This document shows positions 1 through 4,775 of a DNA stretch of 5,544 nt, one piece after another (the first letter of the stretch is position 1; each line of letters begins with the position of its first letter). The DNA comes from Chloroflexota bacterium. Lineage in GTDB: Bacteria; Chloroflexota; Dehalococcoidia; Lucifugimonadales; JADFKI01. The stretch lies in assembly GCA_022565015.1 (NCBI GenBank), contig JADFKI010000242.1, forward strand, positions 1-5,544. Direction: 5' to 3'. Made by a program: the position numbers and the translations under genes. Under the pieces are notes generated by a model. The model saw nothing but the letters and a program-made list of their open reading frames with translations, did no database searches and had not been told where the DNA came from.

Positions 1-62
1 TCGTCAACGGGAGACCACGGCTTCTAGCTCTTAGGTTTCCTGGAAATCGAGGATGTGCTCAG

Positions 63-380
63 GGACGTTCGAGCACGTCCATCAGCCGGGGAGACGGCCC
101 GCTTCGGGGCCAACGCCCATATCAGGCGGGGTCTGTCGGACCCAGACCTCTGGGACCGTTTCTGGGTGTTCGGCGGGTCTAGCAGCTCTAGGCGATTTCG
201 CCATGCGGTCCCGGTGACGCGAGAGCTGGCGCAGGGCGCCTTCAGGTCGGCCGACGGCTCACCGTGGCGATGGGGCGGCGGCAGAACAGACCTGCAGGTC
301 ATAGGCTCATATACCCGAAGCTGCCGCTGCGTCATCGACCCCGGCCTGGATGGCCACCAGCGGAGGGCGACTTTTTTCTG
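63..380 (+). other. Candidate structured RNA segment (inverted-repeat cluster)
   Basis: Perfect stems visible in order are: GGACGT/ACGTCC (63-68/75-80), GGCCC/GGGCC (96-100/107-111), GGGTC/GACCC (129-133/139-143), GGGACCG/CGGTCCC (152-158/206-212) enclosing GGCGA-TT-TCGCC (191-202), CGGTGA/TCACCG (212-217/259-264) enclosing GGCGC-AGG-GCGCC (228-240), and a 10-base stem GCGGCGGCAG/CTGCCGCTGC with one G-U pair (275-284/321-330) enclosing the 12-base palindrome GACCTGCAGGTC (289-300). A competing stem CCGCTG/CAGCGG (324-329/358-363) is followed eight bases later by T6 (372-377). The nesting is compatible with a folded RNA read from the plus strand. I could not match it to RNase P, tmRNA, 6S, SRP RNA or a known riboswitch by conserved motifs. 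GC-rich DNA forms many short stems by chance, so this is only a candidate. Confidence 0.3.
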
Positions 381-509
381 GGACTGGGTGCAAAGGTATT
401 CTGAAGCCCGATAGCCCATTGGCACCAAGAAAAGAGCAAAACAGAGAGCTAAGAGATTATCTCAAAATGTATATGCCATTTACCCACCCACACGGTGTGT
501 TCTTGTACT

Positions 510-557
510 GGGGGCACATCCCCCCCGATGTATCGGGGCCAAATGGGGCACACCCCC
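510..557. repeat. GC-rich palindromic intergenic element
   Basis: Three palindromic units follow one another: GGGGG-CACAT-CCCCC (starting at 510), a perfect seven-base stem CCCCGAT-GT-ATCGGGG (523-538), and GGGG-CACA-CCCCC (545-557). The first and third units share the core GGGGCACA followed by a C run, so they are also an approximate direct repeat. The arrangement resembles the REP-like extragenic palindromes that I recall as common between genes in Chloroflexota genomes; that resemblance is from memory. It lies about 110 bases before the first real gene and has no T-run on either side, so a Rho-independent terminator is unlikely. Confidence 0.45.
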
Positions 558-644
558 TCTGGGCTCCCCCTGACCCGTTCCGAGATAGTTTCTAAGGATA
601 GGCAAAGAAGCTCAGGTATGTTAACCGTCATGTGAATTGGGTTA

Positions 645-663
645 CCACCTTATATGGGTGGAG
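645..663 (+). promoter_or_regulatory. Ribosome binding site within a small hairpin
   Basis: GGGTGGAG at 656-663 is a Shine-Dalgarno-like sequence four bases ahead of the ATG at 668, and it decides in favour of this start over the in-frame GTG at 632, which has no such site. The same bases are the right arm of an inverted repeat, CCACC (645-649) with GGTGG (657-661), loop of seven. If it forms in the mRNA, it would hide the binding site and lower translation. No clear promoter could be recognised upstream. Confidence 0.5.
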
Positions 664-667
664 TGCA

Positions 668-2092
668 ATGTTTCGAACGTCCAGGTCTTCACTTACGTTG
701 GCGGGGCTGGGGATAGCCATTGCCGTTGCGGGGCCCGCCTGCGGAGCGACGGCGCCATTCGTGCCTCCCGTCGTCACCGTGGTCTCCCTCGAGCGGCAGA
801 CACCCACCAAAACGCCGATAGCGGTAGATACCCCGATTCCAACTCTGACGGCATCTCGAACGCCCACGCCGACCGTGACTCAGACGCATACCCCTGTCCC
901 AACGCTCGCTCCTACCGTCACAAAAATGCCTCTCGTCGCCCCCACGTCTGAACGGACAGCGACGCCGAGTCCCACCCCGGCGCCAACGGCCACGGAGACG
1001 CGAGAGCCCACGCAGACCGCGGTCCCTTCGCCAACGGAGCTTCCTGCCGCAACCGCGACCGCGACGTTCGTTCCAACGGCGACCGCGACGGTTGTTCCCG
1101 CAGAGGTCCCACCGGAGGCTGTCGTTGGAAGGATTGCTTTCGTAACCGGCGATGGTAGACTCTGGACGATGAAGCCCGATGGGACGTCGATGAGGAGTGT
1201 CGCTTCCAACGCTTACCTGGACGGGTCGCTGGTGTGGTCTCCAGACGGCATCAGGCTGGCATATCAGGAGTCCAAGATCGTGGGGAGCGCGCCTCGACTG
1301 GCCTGGCGGGTCGTCGAGCTGGAAGAAAAATCAGCGCCGAGGTTTCTGGCCAGGATAGAGACAACGGAAGACCTTTCCTGGTCCCCCGACAGCGATAGAG
1401 TCCTGTATTCGCTTCCCTTCGACGGCATCTACTCGCTGGAACTCAGAAGCAAGAAGTCTAAAAAGATACTGGAGAGCGTCGCCGACACCGTGGACAAGAG
1501 CCCGATGCTCTCGCCCCGCGATAACAGGCTCCTATTCGTCCATTTTGAGCGAGGCGTGGATTACTACATAGGCATGGTCAAGCCCTTCAGGGAGGACGAC
1601 GATACCTACGAATATGGGGGGAACTTCGTAGCGGGGACAGACCGCGATATAGCCCTTCTGGACTCGGGCGCGACGCTTCGAAGCGGGCAGCCGTTCCGGT
1701 TCCAGTGGAGGCCGGACGGCAAGTCATTCGTGTACGGGACCGAAAGCAATGATGACGCAGTGGGTCGAGTCTTTCTGTATGACGACGGGGTCAAGGAGCT
1801 CACCGACGACGTGAACGCACCCGTGGAAGACAACGCAGACCTTTCCAATAGTGGAGACAGGATCGTATATGCATCGCCCGAGGGCATCGCCATGGTGGAC
1901 GTCGCCGGTTCCAGGAAGCTGCTCACGTCCGGCGAGTCGAAACAGTCCCGCCCTCGCTGGTCGCCCGATGACCGTTTCGTTGCCTTCCTGGCCGACGAGC
2001 GTATCTTCCTCGTTCAGGCGGACGGCTCAGGACTGGTGCAGGTGCCCGGCGCGGAAGGCGTTGTCTCCTTCGACTGGTCCGACGGGTCCTGA
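668..2092 (+). CDS. Exported TolB-like (PD40/WD40-type) beta-propeller protein with Thr/Pro-rich linker
   Basis: A 474-residue protein. Residues 1-25 form a signal peptide (MFRTSRSS, then a hydrophobic stretch ending AVAGPAC). Cys25 could be lipidated, but the lipobox GPAC is not canonical, so a secreted or anchored form are both possible. Residues about 30-145 are a low-complexity Thr/Pro/Ala stalk. From residue about 153 onward there are roughly six PD40-like repeats with the typical W/L-SPDG cores: VWSPDGIRLAY, LSWSPDSDRVLYS, LSPRDNRLLFV, QWRPDGKSFVYG, LSNSGDRIVYA and RWSPDDRFVAF; the first and last blades also carry the dipping motif of TolB propellers (LWTMKPDG, IFLVQADGSG). Such propellers bind proteins or ligands and usually have no catalytic residues; none are seen here. 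It is not TolB itself, as the N-terminal TolB domain is absent and there are no tol-pal neighbours. It ends five bases before the next gene, implying a shared mRNA. Confidence 0.88.
   Translation: MFRTSRSSLTLAGLGIAIAVAGPACGATAPFVPPVVTVVSLERQTPTKTPIAVDTPIPTLTASRTPTPTVTQTHTPVPTLAPTVTKMPLVAPTSERTATPSPTPAPTATETREPTQTAVPSPTELPAATATATFVPTATATVVPAEVPPEAVVGRIAFVTGDGRLWTMKPDGTSMRSVASNAYLDGSLVWSPDGIRLAYQESKIVGSAPRLAWRVVELEEKSAPRFLARIETTEDLSWSPDSDRVLYSLPFDGIYSLELRSKKSKKILESVADTVDKSPMLSPRDNRLLFVHFERGVDYYIGMVKPFREDDDTYEYGGNFVAGTDRDIALLDSGATLRSGQPFRFQWRPDGKSFVYGTESNDDAVGRVFLYDDGVKELTDDVNAPVEDNADLSNSGDRIVYASPEGIAMVDVAGSRKLLTSGESKQSRPRWSPDDRFVAFLADERIFLVQADGSGLVQVPGAEGVVSFDWSDGS
1053..1100 (+). repeat. Tandem 24-base repeat inside the Thr/Pro-rich linker
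   Basis: Two adjacent 24-base units encode TATATFVP and TATATVVP. The core GCGACCGCGACG recurs at 1055-1066 and 1079-1090, exactly 24 bases apart. This suggests the stalk has grown by local duplication, a common way for such linkers to vary in length between strains. Confidence 0.7.
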
Positions 2093-2097
2093 TTGCA

Positions 2098-3885
2098 TTG
2101 CTAAGCAGATCGCGTTTCCGGCGTATATCCATACCTCGCATTGCCGACCAGCCATTGCGCTTCGGCGTTCTGTTGGCGCTTCTTGGCGTCGTAATCCTTG
2201 CCGCGTGTGCAAAGCCCCCCTCGTCTGAATCACAGATACCGGCCTCACCCCTGGTGCCCGATGCATCAGACGAGAGACTGGTACTTTTCGACGACTTCTC
2301 TCAGGGCAACGGGTTGCTACACGGGCAGGCGCCGTCTCGCTACCTTCAGTCGGACACGTGGCGTCCCATGCAGGGCGAATGGGAGGTCAAGGACGGCGGC
2401 GTGGTGGAGGTGTCTGGGGTCGATGGAGACTCTCGCATCGTCATAGAGGCCGGCGGCGCCGACCGCTGGATTCAGGCCGACGTGGTCCGACAGAGCGGCA
2501 AGGTGGGCATCACCTTCAGGTACGAGGACGAGCTCAACTGGTTCATGGCCTGGTCCGACGGCGAGGACTTGATATTGGCGCGGCAGGTCGACGGCAAGTT
2601 CCAGGAGCTGAAGCGCACCGACTACCCCTGGCGGGGCCAGAAAAACCCCAGAAACATGGTCGTCCTGGACGAGGCCGACATCGTACAGGTTGGCGTAAAC
2701 GGCCGCATCATCCTGGAGGCCATTGATGATAGCCTTAGTGGCGCGCGGGGCGTAGGCCTGTTCAACAGGGACTCGTCGGAGAACCGGTTCGACAACTTCA
2801 TCGTATGGGACGGCTCCCCAAGGCAAAACATAGACGCAACCACGGGGCCACCCGAGACCCTCGAGCAGGCCACCTCGAACGGGCGATTGCCATCGGGCCT
2901 GGCGGCGTTCCGGTACGAAGGACCAAGATCGCAGCTAATTGCCCGGTTTGCGGGTCGGGAGCTGAAGTCGCAGGCCTTCGAGCGAGCGAACCTTCCGGCG
3001 GGCGGAGAGATCGACCTGCTCAGGGTAGACGGCGGAGGCGGACGAATCGTCGCCCTCAACGTCATACTGGGCTCCCTGGCAATATCCTCGGAGAGCCTCG
3101 AAAGCTCTCGCATTACGATCTTCGTTGACGGCGCAACCGATGCGGCCGTCGACTCGGAGCTCGTGGACTTCTTTTTCACTAGAGGACTGCCCGCGGGTGA
3201 GGGGCTGGCCAATAGCTGGCAGAGCGACTTCGTTGGAGTGACCAACTACCTCGTGCTGCGCGATGCCGAACGTCCAGACGGTCGCATCGGCTACTACCGG
3301 TTCGTGGACATCCCCTTCGAGCAGTCGGTGGTCGTCCGGCTGCGAAACGGCGATGAGAGCAACGCAGCGGACATATTCGGGCAGGTCGAATACCTCTCGG
3401 GCCCGCCGTACACGGAGGGAGAGCCCAGATTCAGCTTCGCGGAGCGCCACATAGAGGCGCGACGGATCGAGGCCGGCAACGCGGTGGAGCTCCTGACGGT
3501 TCCTGAAGGCGAGGGGTTCGTCGATGCAATATACCTCGCCGTACAGGCGGACCCTTTGTCGTCATTTCGTTGGGTGGAGATGAACGTCGTCGCCCGCTTC
3601 GGCGATGACGACAGACCTGGATTCGACAGCTCGGGCACCGAGGACTTCTTTCTATCGAGCTGGGGCTGGTCTTCGGGGTCCTACGCGCGGCGGTACCAGG
3701 GCCATCCGGTGCACCGGGAGAACGGTTGGAACGCTCAGTACCGCTATTTCCCAACAGGGCTCTGGTTCCGTGACGGTATACGGCTGAGCTGGGAGCCGGG
3801 CCCCACCGACGCTGCGGAAGTCGGGAGCGGCGACCCCATAAAGCTGTGGGCCGCCGTCAGCTACTACACGATCCCCAATGAGTAG
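2098..3885 (+). CDS. Lipoprotein with LamG/concanavalin-like domain and DUF2961 (GH172-like) domain
   Basis: A 595-residue protein starting at TTG 2098, five bases after the preceding stop, so translation is probably coupled. The signal peptide ends in the clean lipobox LAAC, with Cys37 as the lipidated residue; an in-frame TTG at 2155 would give a shorter, more typical signal, and neither start has a strong binding site. Residues about 62-240 look like a concanavalin-like beta-sandwich (LFDDFSQG, GEWEVKDG, GITFRYED, VGLFNRDS, FDNFIVWDG), often carbohydrate-binding. Residues about 295-595 match the DUF2961 pattern: GGGGRIVALNVILGS, ITIFVDG, YYRFVDIPF, the hallmark GTEDFF at 513-518, YRYFPTG, IRLSWEPG and a terminal AAVSYY. 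DUF2961 includes the GH172 enzymes acting on fructose or arabinose-containing glycans. Glu515 in GTED is a likely catalytic acid, but the substrate is unknown and activity is unproven. Confidence 0.85.
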   Translation: MLSRSRFRRISIPRIADQPLRFGVLLALLGVVILAACAKPPSSESQIPASPLVPDASDERLVLFDDFSQGNGLLHGQAPSRYLQSDTWRPMQGEWEVKDGGVVEVSGVDGDSRIVIEAGGADRWIQADVVRQSGKVGITFRYEDELNWFMAWSDGEDLILARQVDGKFQELKRTDYPWRGQKNPRNMVVLDEADIVQVGVNGRIILEAIDDSLSGARGVGLFNRDSSENRFDNFIVWDGSPRQNIDATTGPPETLEQATSNGRLPSGLAAFRYEGPRSQLIARFAGRELKSQAFERANLPAGGEIDLLRVDGGGGRIVALNVILGSLAISSESLESSRITIFVDGATDAAVDSELVDFFFTRGLPAGEGLANSWQSDFVGVTNYLVLRDAERPDGRIGYYRFVDIPFEQSVVVRLRNGDESNAADIFGQVEYLSGPPYTEGEPRFSFAERHIEARRIEAGNAVELLTVPEGEGFVDAIYLAVQADPLSSFRWVEMNVVARFGDDDRPGFDSSGTEDFFLSSWGWSSGSYARRYQGHPVHRENGWNAQYRYFPTGLWFRDGIRLSWEPGPTDAAEVGSGDPIKLWAAVSYYTIPNE

Positions 3886-4066
3886 TTTTTTCGAATCGTC
3901 GGCGACCCGAAGCCGGACACGGTTCCCTTTGCCCGTACCAATCACCATTCGGCCCGCTTTAAAGCAGACGGAATTCCTACACCTGTAGGCCGATTCGCTT
4001 ACGAGATTCCTTTATCAGAGGAATTACAACACAACGCGAGGCCGGAATACCGGAATAAGGGACTGA
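3886..4066. other. Intergenic spacer with short palindromes
   Basis: No gene is visible. The spacer holds a T6 run directly after the preceding stop codon (3885), but no stem precedes it, so it is not a recognisable terminator. Short perfect inverted repeats are GCTTTAAAGC (3956-3965), CCTACA-CC-TGTAGG (3976-3989) and ATTCCT/AGGAAT with a seven-base loop (4006-4011/4019-4024). An eight-base direct tandem repeat, CCGGAATA twice, lies at 4042-4057, just upstream of the next promoter. Confidence 0.6.
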
Positions 4067-4075
4067 TGGTAGAAT
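4067..4075 (+). promoter_or_regulatory. Probable extended -10 promoter element
   Basis: TGG-TAGAAT gives a TGn extension plus a hexamer (4070-4075) close to TATAAT. There is no recognisable -35 box at the usual distance, which is tolerated for extended -10 promoters. Transcription would start near 4082, leaving a leader of only about ten bases that begins at the ribosome binding site. The CCGGAATA tandem repeat sits immediately upstream where an activator or repressor could bind. Confidence 0.4.
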
Positions 4076-4081
4076 TGCCGT

Positions 4082-4087
4082 AGGAGG
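4082..4087 (+). promoter_or_regulatory. Strong ribosome binding site
   Basis: AGGAGG lies five bases ahead of the ATG at 4093, an ideal Shine-Dalgarno spacing, and fixes that start codon. Confidence 0.85.
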
Positions 4088-4092
4088 ACCGC

Positions 4093-4473
4093 ATGGGAAC
4101 CTTTACGGTAAATATCCAGGTTGGCGACGAGCAAGGTCAGACCTTCGAGGAGGTCGAAGCCCTCGTGGACTCCGGCGCGACGTTCACCGTCATACCAGCG
4201 TCGACCTTGCGAAGATTAGGCGTGGAGCCAAGGCGTAGAGTGCCGTTCAGACTGGCCAACGACGAGGTTGAGCAGAGGGACGTCGGCGTGGCAGTCGTGC
4301 GCTTCGATGGCCATGAGTCAATCACATCGGTCGTCTTCGGAGAGGAAGGCACGGTGCTGTTGGGCGCCTTGACTATGGAAGATATGCTCCTGGCCATTGA
4401 TGTCATAAACAAGCGCCTGGTACCCGTCGAAGCGCTTATGGTGCCCTACGGCGTCTCTTCCGCAATAAGTTGA
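4093..4473 (+). CDS. Retropepsin-like aspartic protease (clan AA, single domain)
   Basis: A 126-residue cytosolic protein without signal peptide or membrane segment. The catalytic motif ALVDSGATFTVIP has Asp26-Ser27-Gly28, the DSG/DTG triad of clan AA aspartic proteases, followed by the usual LRRLGVEP helix. The later hydrophobic-hydrophobic-Gly element is VLLGALTMEDM (88-98), and the ending AIDVINKRLVPVEALM is characteristic of the small prokaryotic 'clan AA, AF_0612-type' proteases. With one Asp per chain it should act as a homodimer, as retroviral proteases do. The length fits the family, so it is intact. Its physiological substrate is not known. It has its own promoter and binding site and lies 207 bases after the preceding gene, so it appears to be a separate transcription unit. 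No partner gene adjoins it that would suggest a toxin or defence role. Confidence 0.88.
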   Translation: MGTFTVNIQVGDEQGQTFEEVEALVDSGATFTVIPASTLRRLGVEPRRRVPFRLANDEVEQRDVGVAVVRFDGHESITSVVFGEEGTVLLGALTMEDMLLAIDVINKRLVPVEALMVPYGVSSAIS

Positions 4474-4520
4474 CGCCGGAAACGTCTGGTCAGCACACTA
4501 CCCCAAAGCGAAAAACTTCC

Positions 4521-4549
4521 TTGACAATCGCTCCCCTACCCACTAGGTT
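4521..4549 (+). promoter_or_regulatory. Sigma-70-type promoter
   Basis: A consensus -35 box TTGACA (4521-4526) is separated by exactly 17 bases from TAGGTT (4544-4549), an acceptable -10 box. Transcription would start near 4556. It lies 47 bases after the protease stop codon and most likely drives the downstream lipoprotein gene at 4721, giving a leader of about 165 bases. Confidence 0.6.
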
Positions 4550-4555
4550 TTAGCC

Positions 4556-4720
4556 CACACTCACCTATCCCTTTAGGAGCAGCCTGGTGGCGACAAACTC
4601 ATTATTTCCTGCCGCGAATCGTCCCGCGGCTATTGGTACTATCGGCACGCTGTACGCACCCTACGGGTGGAATCAAAATGAAGTTGGTAACGTACAGCAT
4701 GCCTTATCAGGAGGTGCGAA
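4556..4720 (+). promoter_or_regulatory. Structured 5' leader of the terminal lipoprotein gene
   Basis: Downstream of the promoter the leader contains a hairpin GCCGCG/CGCGGC (4611-4616/4625-4630, loop eight) and then a perfect eight-base inverted repeat GCTGTACG/CGTACAGC (4649-4656/4691-4698). The latter directly encloses a second hairpin CACCC-TAC-GGGTG (4657-4669) and a purine-rich single-stranded stretch. The outer stem ends ten bases before the ribosome binding site. This is compatible with a regulatory RNA element, but I recognise no known riboswitch class and see no terminator stem. Confidence 0.4.
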
Positions 4721-4775
4721 ATGGCGGCGAGAATCCTTGTTTTGGTCGTCTTTGCTTCAATCATGGCGTCGGTAG
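4587..4775 (+). CDS. Possible short upstream reading frame (62 residues), doubtful
   Basis: A GTG at 4587 is preceded by AGGAG (4575-4579) at a seven-base spacing and sits about 30 bases after the predicted transcription start, so the start region is plausible. The product (MATNSLFPAANRP..., ending LLQSWRR) resembles nothing I know and has no signal peptide. It overlaps the start of the lipoprotein gene by 55 bases in another frame, so if translated it could couple to or compete with that gene. The overlap and the presence of inverted repeats within it make a chance open frame equally likely. Confidence 0.2.
   Translation: MATNSLFPAANRPAAIGTIGTLYAPYGWNQNEVGNVQHALSGGAKWRRESLFWSSLLQSWRR
4709..4716 (+). 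promoter_or_regulatory. Ribosome binding site of the terminal lipoprotein gene
   Basis: AGGAGGTG lies four bases before the ATG at 4721, nearly a full anti-16S match, and fixes the start of a gene that is otherwise easy to miss because it runs off the window. Confidence 0.85.

Larger units (their letters stand above)
1..644. other. Gene-free left flank rich in inverted repeats
   Basis: I see no convincing gene here. Open frames exist on both strands (for example 55-414 plus and 24-428 minus), but they overlap each other, lack a well-spaced ribosome binding site, and encode Arg/Ser/Pro-rich sequence typical of GC-rich noncoding DNA. What stands out is a series of perfect inverted repeats between 63 and 330, described separately, a T6 run at 372-377, and a GC-rich palindromic cluster at 510-557. 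Positions 380-500 are AT-richer and featureless apart from CACA-CGG-TGTG at 489-499. The region could be a noncoding RNA locus, a decayed gene or simple intergenic DNA; the sequence alone does not decide. Confidence 0.6.

Noticed and set aside
1..400. RNase P RNA, tmRNA or SRP RNA in the left flank
   Set aside because: The conserved motifs I would expect on either strand (for example GAGGAAAGTCC of RNase P) are absent.
55..414. 119-residue plus-strand frame starting at GTG
   Set aside because: Codon third positions are GC-rich, so it is not impossible, but the only start has GAGG two bases away, too close to serve, and I recognise no domain; the same bases form the nested stems.
24..428. 134-residue open frame on the minus strand at the left edge
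   Set aside because: No ribosome binding site, Arg/Ser/Pro-rich sequence without a recognisable motif, and full overlap with an equally long plus-strand frame and with the inverted-repeat cluster.
350..595. 81-residue plus-strand frame
   Set aside because: Runs through the palindromic element at 510-557 and has no binding site or motif; a chance frame.
632..667. Upstream GTG start for the propeller gene
   Set aside because: It would add 12 residues in front of a normal signal peptide and has no binding site, whereas ATG 668 has one at the right distance.
880..1209. Minus-strand frame rich in Gly/Val/Ala opposite the Thr/Pro linker
   Set aside because: It is the antisense reading of the low-complexity linker of a well-supported gene.
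2317..2826. 169-residue minus-strand frame, and similar ones at 2622-3245 and 2935-3450
   Set aside because: All lie opposite the well-supported LamG-DUF2961 gene and have no motifs; typical shadows in GC-rich coding DNA.
3976..3989. CCTACA-CC-TGTAGG as a Rho-independent terminator
   Set aside because: The loop of two is too tight and no T-run follows; kept only as a palindrome.
4093..4473. Protease as a retroelement remnant or toxin-antitoxin partner
   Set aside because: No reverse transcriptase, integrase or small partner gene adjoins it, and its ending matches stand-alone bacterial family members.
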